A stretch of 32,366 bases of DNA from Desulfobacteraceae bacterium (GCA_011389735.1 JAABTS010000060.1:1-32366); one strand, 5' to 3'. Counted from the stretch's first letter, positions 1 through 7,795 are shown. Numbers and translations: made by a program. Notes: generated by a model not told the origin, from the sequence alone.

Positions 1-81
1 ATCGAATTATTACGATTTCGATCCCGATCCCGATCCCGATCCCGATTTTGATGAAACTGTAAACAAGAAATGAAGGATGCC
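1..81. repeat. Hexamer-array element, family C, right part (cut by window start)
   Basis: Tandem CGATCC hexamers (about 19-47) are followed by an arm with GAAACTGTAAACAAG and the terminal sequence ATGAAGGATGCC ending at 81. The arm is the reverse complement of the left arm of the copy at 18056-18180, so this is the right part of the same element. Its left end lies outside the window. It sits about 35 bases upstream of the restriction endonuclease start. Non-coding; function unknown. Confidence 0.75.
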
Positions 82-114
82 CGTTAGCGGGAAACATTAA
101 ACTGACGAGGAAAG

Positions 115-1077
115 ATGGGAATTAATAACGACAAACCAAGCTTATGGAAAACAGATGTCGCAAAATCAGTGGACATGTACAACGAATGGTTCATAGAATT
201 TGCACCAGAGGCTTTTAGAACCACTCGGATTCAGACAACAACTGATGTGGAATCAGCACTTCATTCCACTGACAATATGACAAACATTCAACCTGCTATC
301 ATTCGACAGTATCCAGAAATACTCTCAACTTTGCGAATGTCCACTTGCCCTCCCCTCGCTGTGGATCGTCTTATTGGACTTGCCGGTGTCCCGAATAATC
401 TTGTAAAAAGTATTGAGCTTAAAAAAAGAATCCCTCCTCGTATGAATCCTTCAGACGTTGATCAAGGATTATCAAAAATTGCCACAATTATCGCAAAAAT
501 GGCAGACCCGGATATATTCGTTTGGCTTGAGCGTGATGAAACACCGAAAGAGTCTCAAATTTACCGTGCAGCCACCATTGTTGCCGACAGACTTTGCGGG
601 GCTGTTGCAAATCCGATTATCCGCAATGCACAGGAGAAACGACAACTTTCTGCCATAAAGACATGGCTTGAAACCAGAGGGTATAATTTATTATCTGGAA
701 ACGATGGGACATATTTTAATGAAATGCCGCCGGGTACATTCTCCTTCCGCATGAATGTACCGGTTAAGCTTGAAGGTGGCGTAAGAAGTGTCAACATACC
801 TGTTGACGCTGTGATAATGCCTATGGAATCCAGAAAAAATGATCTCCCAATTTTTTTCGAGGCCAAATCGGCGGGAGACTTCACGAATACAAACAAGCGA
901 CGAAAGGAAGAAGCTGTAAAAATATCACAACTTCGTACCACTTATGGAAAAAAGGTTCAGTTAAATCTCTTTCTCTGCGGTTACTTCGACACCGGGTATC
1001 TTGGTTATGAAGCCGCCGAAGGTATTGATTGGGTTTGGGAGCATCGCATTGATGATTTTGCACTTTTTGGGATATGA
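115..1077 (+). CDS. XamI-like type II restriction endonuclease
   Basis: A 320-residue cytoplasmic protein with no signal peptide or membrane segment. The N-terminus (WKTDVAKSVDMYNEWF, then FAPEAFR) and the central block STCPPLAVDRLIGLAGVP are what I recognise from the XamI restriction endonuclease family, whose founding member cuts GTCGAC. The C-terminal half has a PD-(D/E)xK-like arrangement: D in IPVDAVIMP near residue 227, then FFEAKSAGDF, where E and K fit an ExK pair, near 245-250. The ATG at 115 follows GAGGAAAG. The stop overlaps the next gene by 4 nt (ATGA), and that gene is a DNA adenine methylase, so the pair forms a restriction-modification unit. Both genes are clearly richer in A+T than the chemotaxis genes, which suggests acquisition by transfer. 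Cleavage specificity cannot be read from sequence. Confidence 0.78.
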   Translation: MGINNDKPSLWKTDVAKSVDMYNEWFIEFAPEAFRTTRIQTTTDVESALHSTDNMTNIQPAIIRQYPEILSTLRMSTCPPLAVDRLIGLAGVPNNLVKSIELKKRIPPRMNPSDVDQGLSKIATIIAKMADPDIFVWLERDETPKESQIYRAATIVADRLCGAVANPIIRNAQEKRQLSAIKTWLETRGYNLLSGNDGTYFNEMPPGTFSFRMNVPVKLEGGVRSVNIPVDAVIMPMESRKNDLPIFFEAKSAGDFTNTNKRRKEEAVKISQLRTTYGKKVQLNLFLCGYFDTGYLGYEAAEGIDWVWEHRIDDFALFGI

Positions 1078-2654
1078 TTATGGAACTTTCTATCAATATT
1101 GTTGAACAAAACCGAGTTAAACTTCAGAAAAAACTTGATTCTGAGAAAAGTCAGGACGAAAGAAACCGTCTTGGTCAATTTGCGACACCGGAAACATTAG
1201 CTCTGGATATTCTTCAATATGCAAATACTATAGTACCTCCCAATATAGAAATAAGATTTCTTGATCCGGCCATCGGAACAGGAGCCTTTTATTCAGCACT
1301 TACGACTGTTTTTCCGAGAGAGCGTATAACAGAAGCCCTTGGATTTGAAATTGATCCACATTATGGCAAACCGGCCTTGGATTTATGGAAAAATTCCGAA
1401 GTCACAATCAGCATCGATGACTTTACCAAAACGCGTCCTTCATCTTGCTTCAATTTAATAATATGCAATCCACCTTACGTACGGCACCATCATATAGACT
1501 ATAATGATAAGATTCGATTGCAAAAACAAGCGATTGAATCGAGTAGTATAAAAATTAGTGGGCTTGCAGGATTATACTGTTATTTCCTGCTGCTCTCACA
1601 CAGATGGATGGTTGATGACGGTGTTGCGGGGTGGCTTATACCTGGTGAATTTATGGACGTTAACTATGGGAAAGGATTAAAAAATTATCTTCTCAACAAA
1701 GTTACTCTGTTACATATTCACCGCTTTGATCCGGGCGATGTACAATTTTCTGACGCATTAGTTTCATCTGCTGTTGTTTGGTTCCGAAAATCATTGCCGC
1801 CTAAAAATCATTCTGTAATTTTTTCATTTGGCGGTATGCTTTCACAACCGAATATTTCACGCCATATTCCGGTTAAAAAATTATTAAAAGAGGCAAAATG
1901 GACACGGTTCCCAAATTCTGATAACAATAGAAAAGAAAAAGTTCCAACACTTTCGGATTTTTTCCAAATTAAAAGAGGAATTGCGACAGGGGGTAATAGT
2001 TATTTTATACTTAATGCAGAGGAAATAGAATCTCGCAATCTCCCAATGGAAGTGTTCAAACCGATTTTGCCAAGTCCTCGTTATTTGCCTAACTACGAAA
2101 TACTTTCTGATGAAAACGGTTTTCCTTTACTTGAACGTCAACTATTTCTTCTTGACATCCGACTCCAAGAAGATGAGATCGAACGACGCTATGCAATGCT
2201 GTCCGATTATCTCGAATATGGCAAATCGCTCGGTATTCATGTACGTTATCTATGCCGACATCGTAAACCCTGGTATTCTCAGGAAAACCGTCCGCCCTCG
2301 CCAATAGTTTGCACTTATATGGGGCGTACCAATGCAAAAGGCGGAAGGCCGTTTCGCTTTATCCTTAATAAATCAAAAGCAACCATACCAAATGTGTATC
2401 TCGCAATGTATCCAACACCGATTCTTAAAAAAGAAATTGAAAGCAACTCAGAGCTAATTCATAAAATTTGGAAAGCTCTTAACCAAATAACACCGGAAAT
2501 GTTAATTGGTGAAGGGCGTGTATATGGAGGTGGACTTCATAAAATCGAACCTGGTGAACTTTCAAACGTGGACGCCTCTATGATAGCCGCCTTGATTCCA
2601 GGATTCAAAACAAGCCCTAAAGGCAAACAACTAAGTTTATTTGATGTTAATTGA
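1074..2654 (+). CDS. Eco57I-class N6-adenine DNA methyltransferase, partner of the XamI-like nuclease
   Basis: A 526-residue SAM-dependent methylase that should protect host DNA from the overlapping upstream nuclease. Visible motifs in order: motif X-like GQFATPE near residue 35, motif I DPAIGTGAFYSAL near 63 (SAM binding), and motif IV CNPPYV near 130 (NPPY, the catalytic motif of N6-adenine methylases). The order X-I-IV with a long C-terminal half is the gamma-type or Eco57I layout. The C-terminal half (about 290-520) probably holds target recognition. It includes FFQIKRGIATGGNSYF, a block common in this methylase class. The start ATG overlaps the nuclease stop, so translation is coupled. 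Base composition is AT-rich like the nuclease. The gene is followed by a long hairpin at 2686-2720. Confidence 0.88.
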   Translation: MIMELSINIVEQNRVKLQKKLDSEKSQDERNRLGQFATPETLALDILQYANTIVPPNIEIRFLDPAIGTGAFYSALTTVFPRERITEALGFEIDPHYGKPALDLWKNSEVTISIDDFTKTRPSSCFNLIICNPPYVRHHHIDYNDKIRLQKQAIESSSIKISGLAGLYCYFLLLSHRWMVDDGVAGWLIPGEFMDVNYGKGLKNYLLNKVTLLHIHRFDPGDVQFSDALVSSAVVWFRKSLPPKNHSVIFSFGGMLSQPNISRHIPVKKLLKEAKWTRFPNSDNNRKEKVPTLSDFFQIKRGIATGGNSYFILNAEEIESRNLPMEVFKPILPSPRYLPNYEILSDENGFPLLERQLFLLDIRLQEDEIERRYAMLSDYLEYGKSLGIHVRYLCRHRKPWYSQENRPPSPIVCTYMGRTNAKGGRPFRFILNKSKATIPNVYLAMYPTPILKKEIESNSELIHKIWKALNQITPEMLIGEGRVYGGGLHKIEPGELSNVDASMIAALIPGFKTSPKGKQLSLFDVN

Positions 2655-2685
2655 GATTTATCCGCTAACCAATCAGTCAGCCGGA

Positions 2686-2720
2686 CGTGAAAAAGCTCCG
2701 TTTCACTCCGCTTTTTCACG
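2686..2720 (+). terminator. Strong hairpin downstream of the methylase (terminator-like, no clear U-tract)
   Basis: An 11-bp perfect inverted repeat, CGTGAAAAAGC (2686-2696) and GCTTTTTCACG (2710-2720), encloses a 13-nt loop. It lies 31 bases after the methylase stop and is the only strong hairpin before fabD. No T-run follows, so intrinsic termination is uncertain. It separates the AT-rich restriction-modification pair from the host-like fabD. Confidence 0.45.
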
Positions 2721-2729
2721 CCGCTTATG

Positions 2730-2795
2730 ATGCGTTGAATGTTGAATGCAACAATCCCGCGCCCGAGCCTCGTGAAATTTAATTTATGTAAACCT
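2730..2795. repeat. Half copy of palindromic family E (TTGAATG / CAACAATCCCG arm)
   Basis: The sequence runs GTTGAATGTTGAATG, then CAACAATCCC, then CTCGTGAAATTTAATT. The same order occurs at about 7885-7928 and 23008-23050, where it forms one arm of a larger palindrome. Only one arm is present here, immediately upstream of the fabD ribosome-binding site. Confidence 0.55.
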
Positions 2796-2814
2796 GTAAA
2801 AGGAGGGTGTAGCG

Positions 2815-3750
2815 TTGAAAAAGACTGCGTTTTTGTTTCCCGGCCAGGGATCTCAGTCCATTGGGATGGGCAAGGATTTATTCGACGAATTCGATGAAGT
2901 TCGCGAGCTGTTCGACATGGCCGAAGAGATTTGCGAAATTTCCCTGAAAAGACTGTGTTTTCAAGGCCCCATGGAAAAATTGACCGAAACGGTCAACCTT
3001 CAGCCCGCGATTACCGTGGTCAACCTGGCCTGTCTGGCCGCTCTGGAAAAGGCGGGCGCCTTTCCGGATCTTTCGGCCGGCCACAGCCTGGGCGAATTCA
3101 GCGCTCTGGCCGCCGCAGGGATTATCTCACGGGAAAACACGATCAAGCTGGTTTATGAACGAGGCCGTCTGATGCACCGGGAGGCGGTCAAAAATCGAGG
3201 CGTCATGCACGCCGTCGTCGGTCTCACAATCGATGCAGTCAACAAGCTTATTGAACAATCCGATGTAAAAGACAGGGTCGCCGTGGCAAACCACAATACC
3301 CAAACGCAGATCGTGATCACCGGCGAACCCGAGGCCGTCAAAAAAATCTCTGAAACGGCCGCAGCCCAAGGCGGCAAAGCTGTTCCGCTGAAGGTTAGCG
3401 GAGCCTGGCACAGCCATTTGATCAAAGGCGCCGAAGATGAATTCAGGGAAATTTTAAGCACCGTCGAATTCAAGACGCCCAACAGTATAGTGATTCATAA
3501 TGTAACGGCCGGCGCCGCCGATACCCCGGAAGAAATTCGGAATATCATGGCCGAACAGCTTTGCAGTCCCGTCAAATGGTACGATTCCATGCAAAGGATG
3601 ATTTCAGAGCATGTGGATGTATATGTAGAAGTCGGGCCCGGGATGGTGCTGCGCGGTCTGATGAAAAAAATACTGCCCAGGGACGGATCAGTCGTAGTGG
3701 CCGGAGTGAACAATCTGAAAAGCCTGGAAAAATTTGCGGCCGCCTTGTGA
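2815..3750 (+). CDS. fabD: Malonyl-CoA:ACP transacylase
   Basis: A 311-residue cytosolic enzyme that moves malonyl from CoA to acyl carrier protein for fatty-acid chain extension. It has full family length. The oxyanion-hole motif FPGQGSQ is at residues 8-14, the nucleophile Ser91 is in GHSLGEFSAL, the substrate-carboxylate Arg is in YERGRL (116-118) and the catalytic His199 is in GAWHSH; spacing matches E. coli FabD. The start is TTG at 2815 with a strong AGGAGGG seven bases upstream; no ATG fits. It stands alone: no fabH, fabG, acpP, fabF or plsX is adjacent, unlike the usual fatty-acid cluster, so it may be a relocated or second copy. A modular synthase acyltransferase is unlikely because the protein is free-standing. 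Confidence 0.93.
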   Translation: MKKTAFLFPGQGSQSIGMGKDLFDEFDEVRELFDMAEEICEISLKRLCFQGPMEKLTETVNLQPAITVVNLACLAALEKAGAFPDLSAGHSLGEFSALAAAGIISRENTIKLVYERGRLMHREAVKNRGVMHAVVGLTIDAVNKLIEQSDVKDRVAVANHNTQTQIVITGEPEAVKKISETAAAQGGKAVPLKVSGAWHSHLIKGAEDEFREILSTVEFKTPNSIVIHNVTAGAADTPEEIRNIMAEQLCSPVKWYDSMQRMISEHVDVYVEVGPGMVLRGLMKKILPRDGSVVVAGVNNLKSLEKFAAAL

Positions 3751-3866
3751 AGTGTCATTGCTGAAAACCGGCGTCAATGTGTTTTTCCGGACTTTTCAAC
3801 CCATACGTAATCAAATTCAATATCAGGAAGACTATAAAAGCAACCCAAAAAAAAAGGAGGCGAATG

Positions 3867-4973
3867 ATGGCAAGCAAAGTGTATTTTATGGATTTTAGAA
3901 CAACTTCTCAAGAGAACCTCCTTGACAAACTGGACAAACTTCTGGAAGCGGCGGATCTGAAGTCGGCCTTTTCAGAACGGGATCTGGTTGCGGTCAAGCT
4001 TCATTTTGGAGAGGCGGGCAACACCGCATACCTGAGACCCATTTATGTTCGCAAAATTGTCGAGAAAATCAAGGAGTTTGGCGGAAAGCCCTTTTTGACG
4101 GACGCCAACACGCTGTATTCCGGAGCCCGGAGCGATTCCCCCAACCATCTGATCACCGCGATACAAAACGGTTTTCCCTATTCCGTCATGGGGGCTCCCA
4201 TAATCATCGCCGACGGACTTCGGGGCAGAAGTGAAAGAGCCGTGTCCGTTGATTTAAAAGCCTTCAAGGAAGTTTATATCGGCAGTGAAATCATTGAAGC
4301 GGACGCTTTGATTTCCGTGGCTCATTTCAAGGGGCATGAATTGTCAGGTTTCGGCGGCGCGATTAAAAACATGGGCATGGGATGCGCTTCGAGACGCGGT
4401 AAAATGGCCCAACACGCCGATCTATCGCCGAAAGTGGTAAAAAAGAAATGTATCGGATGCGGAGAATGTGCGGAACATTGTTCCCAGGAAGCCATTACGG
4501 TGGAAAATGAAAAAGCGTCGATCGATTCCGACGCATGTATCGGGTGCGGGGAATGCATCCTCATTTGTCCGAACGAGGCCGTTACGATCCGATGGAATGT
4601 TTCCATACCGGTTTTTCTGGAAAAAATGGTCGAATATACAGCCGGTGTTCTAAAAGGCAAGGAGAACAACACTCTTTTTGTCAATTTCATCACGGACGTT
4701 TCCCCGGCCTGCGACTGCCACGGAAACAACGACGCCCCCATTGTCAGGAACATTGGAGTTCTGGCCTCGAAAGATCCCGTGGCGATCGACCAGGCGTGCG
4801 TTGACATGATCAACAACGAACCCGCCTTGCCCGGATGCTGCCTGGAAACCAACACAAAACCGGGGGAAGACAAATTCAAGGGCCTGTATCCCAAGGTGGA
4901 CTGGGAAATTCAGCTCGACTACGCTCAAAAACTGGGACTGGGGAGCCGGACCTATGAGGTCCTGTCCATATAA
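3867..4973 (+). CDS. DUF362 protein with a 2[4Fe-4S] ferredoxin domain
   Basis: A 368-residue predicted cytoplasmic iron-sulfur protein. The N-terminal 180 residues match the DUF362 family (VAVKLHFGEAGNTAYLRP near 41-58, SVAHFKGHELSGFGGAIKN near 150-168). Two CxxCxxCxxxC clusters follow, Cys195/198/201/205 and Cys224/227/230/234, enough for two [4Fe-4S] centres. A DUF362-type tail then carries CDCHG near 280. The family is common in anaerobes; its reaction is not established, and electron transfer is inferred from the clusters. Two adjacent ATGs exist at 3864 and 3867. I prefer 3867 because AGGAGG lies six bases upstream of it. A family A element is inserted exactly at the TAA stop, which is kept as part of the 6-bp target duplication. 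Confidence 0.88.
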   Translation: MASKVYFMDFRTTSQENLLDKLDKLLEAADLKSAFSERDLVAVKLHFGEAGNTAYLRPIYVRKIVEKIKEFGGKPFLTDANTLYSGARSDSPNHLITAIQNGFPYSVMGAPIIIADGLRGRSERAVSVDLKAFKEVYIGSEIIEADALISVAHFKGHELSGFGGAIKNMGMGCASRRGKMAQHADLSPKVVKKKCIGCGECAEHCSQEAITVENEKASIDSDACIGCGECILICPNEAVTIRWNVSIPVFLEKMVEYTAGVLKGKENNTLFVNFITDVSPACDCHGNNDAPIVRNIGVLASKDPVAIDQACVDMINNEPALPGCCLETNTKPGEDKFKGLYPKVDWEIQLDYAQKLGLGSRTYEVLSI

Positions 4974-5103
4974 ATAGTGGCTGAACGAAAAACGACTCAC
5001 GCTCCAAGGGGATTTGCAATCCCCGTTTGCCGAGAGAGGGTAGACGCGGGTTGCAAACCCGCTTGGAGCCGTATTTTGAGACTTCTCGTTCAGCCGCTAA
5101 ATA
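4971..5103. mobile_element. 121-bp MITE-like element, family A (copy 1) with 6-bp target duplication
   Basis: The element is 4977-5097, 121 bp. Its ends GTGGCTGAACG and CGTTCAGCCGC are inverted with one mismatch. It is flanked by the direct repeat TAAATA (4971-4976 and 5098-5103). Inside are two 7-bp-stem hairpins, GGGGATTTGCAATCCCC and GCGGGTTGCAAACCCGC. It encodes no transposase, so movement must be in trans. The left duplication contains the stop codon of the DUF362 gene. Copy 2 at 31951-32071 is also exactly 121 bp and has its own 6-bp duplication, which supports true transposition. Confidence 0.85.
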
Positions 5104-5221
5104 CCAATATACCCGTGAATGACACCATTCAGTCGGTTTTAATCCCGTAAAACAGTCGTCCTTGCCTGTTTGAACCGCGTAGAACAGGCATCCTTGCCTG
5201 TTTGAAGCGCCTGTCAGCGCC
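5104..5221. repeat. AACAGGC palindromic repeat, family D (copy 1)
   Basis: It begins CCAATATACCCGTGAATG and runs through CGGTTTTAATCCCGTAAAAC into two units of the palindrome AACAGGCATCCTTGCCTGTT, the first with two changes. It ends at CTGTCAGCGCC. A reverse-orientation copy lies at 18194-18294 with the same order of parts. It abuts the family A element. No reading frame is shared between copies. The remaining bases to 5314 show nothing further. Confidence 0.75.
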
Positions 5222-5314
5222 ATTTTTTATTTTGTTCAAAAATATGGAAAGCTTCAAAACATAAAAAGGTCCGATTTCACGGGTTCTAAAAAATTGAAGG
5301 TCGAAAATTAAACT

Positions 5315-5827
5315 ATGGATAAGGAAAACGAATTATCGGAAATTGAAAAAGCGGGAAAGGATTTGTTCGATTTCGCGATCGACCGCGAGGATGTGAAATA
5401 TCTCATGGCGAATCTCGCCGGAGAAGCCGATATCGACCGAAACACGGTGGAATACGAATTACAGATTTTGAAAATCGTCAGCGTCGGCTGGAGCGTTTCA
5501 TACTGCCTGGAAAACAATCCCTACAAAACACCGTTGCTGGAATTCTACTGGACCCGAATCCGCGAATTCGCCGGCCGGTTGTCTGAAACATCGGGACTGA
5601 TCGCAGGCGCCCCGATCGATTATTTTCAAACACTGAAAGACCGGCTAGACCACTATGTATCCTCTATGGCCGATAAAACGAACGCCGGTGATCCGGTCAA
5701 CGTTATCGGACCCGAATTCGCGGCCCTTTGCGGTAATGCGGACGATATTTTCACACTTTTGGCCGGGTCAAAAATGTTCTCCAATACAATCGCCCGGGTG
5801 AACGGATATCTGGAAACAGTCACATAG
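5315..5827 (+). CDS. Hypothetical protein (170 aa, acidic, helical)
   Basis: I do not recognise a family. The 170-residue product is acidic at its N-terminus (MDKENELSEIEKAGKDLFDF), has no signal peptide or membrane segment, and reads as mostly helical with few prolines. Codon use and base composition match neighbouring genes, and the frame stays open with a plausible ATG preceded by GAAGG, so I take it as real. The TAG stop lies inside a repeat arm (CATAGCTTTTGAG) that recurs at 6093-6105. It is flanked on both sides by mobile-looking repeats and is not in an operon. Function unknown. Confidence 0.65.
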   Translation: MDKENELSEIEKAGKDLFDFAIDREDVKYLMANLAGEADIDRNTVEYELQILKIVSVGWSVSYCLENNPYKTPLLEFYWTRIREFAGRLSETSGLIAGAPIDYFQTLKDRLDHYVSSMADKTNAGDPVNVIGPEFAALCGNADDIFTLLAGSKMFSNTIARVNGYLETVT

Positions 5828-6005
5828 CTTTTGAGGGCATCCTTCATCTGTCAGTTTACACTTTGAAATCGGGATCGCTATCGGGATCGCTATCGCTATC
5901 GCTATATAGAGCGAATTGTTTCGATCCCGATAGCGATCCCGATCCCGATCCCGACTTGGAAAGTGTCAACCACTTTCCTGGATTTATGAAGGATGCCCTT
6001 TTGAG
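5828..6005. mobile_element. 162-bp hexamer-array element, family C (copy 2) with 8-bp target duplication
   Basis: The element is 5836-5997. Its perfect 12-bp inverted ends are GGCATCCTTCAT and ATGAAGGATGCC, and it is flanked by the direct repeat CTTTTGAG (5828-5835 and 5998-6005). The interior is two opposing runs of hexamers: GGGATC/GCTATC on the left and GATCCC/GATAGC on the right, around a GAGCGAATTGTTTCGATC core. The two runs can pair into one long stem. No protein is encoded. The element split a pre-existing family E-like arm. Confidence 0.75.
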
Positions 6006-6253
6006 GTATAAATTCCTTGCTCTAAGCGGGTTTGCAACCCGCGTCTACCCTCTCGCGGCAAACGGGGATTGCAAATCCCCTTGGAGCGTGACATAGCTTT
6101 TGAGATATAAATTTCAGCGTTTTATCGGTTTTCAGAAATTAAATTTCCGGAATAATACAGGATTGGCCCTTTCAATTCCGGAGGGGCCGGGCGGCCCCCC
6201 GGAATTGAAAAGGGAATGAAACGTTTGATTGACAATTGGAATCTCCTGTCACC
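6006..6253. repeat. Twin-hairpin cassette without terminal repeats, plus family E-like arms
   Basis: Positions 6019-6090 carry, in reverse orientation, the internal cassette of family A (GCGGGTTTGCAACCCGC, then CTCTCGCGGCAAACGG, then GGGGATTGCAAATCCCC) but neither GTGGCTGAACG end. It is bounded by near-identical direct repeats, ACATAGCTTTTGAG(G)TATAAATT, split by the family C insertion at 5822-6014, and ACATAGCTTTTGAGATATAAATTT at 6092-6114. The rest to 6253 has a palindrome around GGCCGGGCGGCCCC (6186-6199) and no gene. Confidence 0.6.
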
Positions 6254-6580
6254 CTATTCTTTTTCAAGTTCGGAAATTCGCGTGTTTATCGCGTCCAGGG
6301 TGGACTTTACGGATTCCGCCTGCTGCTTGAGCATTTCGAGTTCATCGGGAACCGAAACCGGATACGCCGCATGATAAGGAGCATAACCCTGTACGTATCC
6401 TCGACCAAAACCTCTTCCGAAGCCCGCTCCGCCTCTGAAACCGCGTCCGAATCCCATGCCGCCGTATCCGCGCCGTGGAACCGGTCCGCCGTATCCGGCG
6501 TTTCCGGGATTGCAGTAACCTCTGCCCCATCCCGTCATCGGGCCTTCGCCCGCCGGGCCGCCGCCATCAAATCCTGGCAT
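6254..6580 (-). CDS. DUF5320 family protein, Gly/Arg-rich
   Basis: A 108-residue protein opening MPGFDGGGPAGEGPMTG, the typical start of DUF5320 proteins of anaerobes. Residues 15-75 are a low-complexity Gly/Arg/Phe/Tyr stretch with repeated GFGRGFRGG and GYGG units. Residues 80-108 form a short coiled coil (ELEMLKQQAESVKSTLDAIN, then ISELEKE). The strong site AAGGAGGAG lies just upstream of the ATG at 6580. No cysteine cluster and no membrane segment. The biochemical role of the family is not established, and no dinitrogenase-cofactor-type protein, sometimes found near such genes, is present here. Confidence 0.82.
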   Translation of the reverse strand: MPGFDGGGPAGEGPMTGWGRGYCNPGNAGYGGPVPRRGYGGMGFGRGFRGGAGFGRGFGRGYVQGYAPYHAAYPVSVPDELEMLKQQAESVKSTLDAINTRISELEKE

Positions 6581-7161
6581 AATATCATCTCCTCCTTTCC
6601 AAAATACAATTATTTTTGCCGATAAAAAGTACGGATCGATCGCCCGTCTTTTAAACAGTAAGGGTGCAAATCTTATGCCATTTGCCGGTTGGGACTCGAT
6701 TAAAACTTCGGTTTTATTTTGCTGAACGTTGAATGATAAGTGTTGAATGATGAATGATGAATGATGAATGTTGAATGCCAGATGTTAAATGCTAAATGTT
6801 AAATGCTAAATGAGGGGATCCATCTTTCAACATTCAACATTCAAAATTCAACATAATAAAATTCGTATATCCCCGGGCCGACAACACAGTGAAATTAATT
6901 ATCTGAAAAGCTTTAACATTTAGCATTCAACATAATAATAAGCCCCCGTTATCGAGCGGCGTGTATAATCCGCATCAGGATACGACCGGATAAAATGGAC
7001 AGGCGGGGCCTGGAACGTAGACGCACTATTGCAACTGTCGCAACGCAATCTTGCAATCCCCGGTTCAAAGTCCGGCTGTAAACCTCAAATTGAATCGGAT
7101 CGACGCCGGATAAGATTCATCCGGGAAATAGTTATTCGGGTGGCGGCGTACTGCTCATCCG
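6581..7161. repeat. Gene-free stretch with TTGAATG heptamer tracts and a family E palindrome
   Basis: Positions about 6723-6812 are a run of degenerate heptamers (GTTGAATGATAAGT, TTGAATG, ATGAATG, CTAAATGTTAAATG). They face CATTCAACATTCAAC at 6826-6842 and CATTTAGCATTCAAC at 6918-6932, so the region folds on itself. ATATCCCCGGGCCGACAAC (6868-6886) and GTGAAATTAATTATCTGAAAAGC (6890-6912) are family E arm sequence. Positions 6940-7161 hold imperfect hairpins (for example around CGCCGGATAAGATTCATCCGG) but no gene or RNA family that I recognise. Confidence 0.55.
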
Positions 7162-7476
7162 TCAGGTGACAATTCCATAATTACCTTTGATTTTCTTGAG
7201 AGTACAACGGCATTGTCCGATGACGACACCGATTGAATCATCCAGAGGAAGCTTCCCGTTGCATACAGGACAGGTTGGGATACGGTCAAATTCAACGAAT
7301 ACTCTTTGCAGTTTGTCGGTCAAGGGACCACAGAACCCGTTTTGCGACTGGTACATATCTTCTCCAAGGGATTCCCAGTTTTCATTGACAGGGATATCGG
7401 CGTCGATGATAGTGGTGTTCAGCCAGGGATCTTTTTCAATAATAATCAAGGCTTTTTTAGCTTCTTCCAATTTCAT
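7162..7476 (-). CDS. Small zinc-ribbon-like hypothetical protein
   Basis: A 104-residue protein of unknown function. The N-terminal half is helical (MKLEEAKKALIIIEKDPWL). The C-terminus has CPVCNGKL followed about 18 residues later by CRC, a likely four-ligand zinc site of the CxxC...CxC kind. I chose the ATG at 7476, which follows GAGGGGGGAC. An upstream ATG at 7521 would add MNKSIEKRHKREGGR and is possible but has a weaker site. It stands alone, with repeats on both sides. Composition is like host genes. No family recognised. Confidence 0.62.
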   Translation of the reverse strand: MKLEEAKKALIIIEKDPWLNTTIIDADIPVNENWESLGEDMYQSQNGFCGPLTDKLQRVFVEFDRIPTCPVCNGKLPLDDSIGVVIGQCRCTLKKIKGNYGIVT

Positions 7477-7623
7477 GCGTCCCCCCTCTCGTTTATGACG
7501 TTTTTCGATGCTTTTATTCATAAAAGCACATTATCCTGATCAAAAGCAACCATTTTTGTGATTTTACAGACAAGTGCAAGGCGCCTTGAATGCTCTTCCT
7601 GCGCACAGGTACATGGATCGATA

Positions 7624-7795
7624 GGGCTTGGTTCTGATTTCGGCCATAATTTCTCGGGTTGGAGCGCCAAAGTCGGAGACCGCGCTTCGTAAGTCGCGGG
7701 TTACAAACCCGCTCAGAGCAAGAGACCCGCTCAGAGGGGGTTTGCAACCCCCGGCTTACCCTGGCGGCGCTCCGGCCGATCTTAGAATCAAGCCC
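7624..7795. mobile_element. 172-bp element, family B (copy 1), GGGCTTG ends
   Basis: It begins GGGCTTGGTTCTGATTTCGG and ends CGATCTTAGAATCAAGCCC, imperfect inverted ends. Inside are the hairpins GCGGGTTACAAACCCGC and GGGGGTTTGCAACCCCC around AGAGCAAGAGACCCGCTCAGAG. About 90 percent of the interior is identical to the copy at 31290-31463. No direct repeat flanks this copy. Its right end abuts a family E arm. Between 7477 and 7623 I see nothing else. Confidence 0.75.

Noticed and set aside
6723-6935. CRISPR-like array of heptamers
   Set aside because: The units are 7-8 bases and degenerate with no unique spacers of constant length, and no cas genes are present. It is a slippage-prone repeat.
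6980-7110. tRNA- or riboswitch-like stretch around CCCCGGTTCAAAGTCCGG
   Set aside because: It resembles a T-arm, but the stem pairs only as CCGG/CCGG with an eight-base loop, and no D-arm, anticodon arm or acceptor stem fits. No riboswitch consensus that I know matches.
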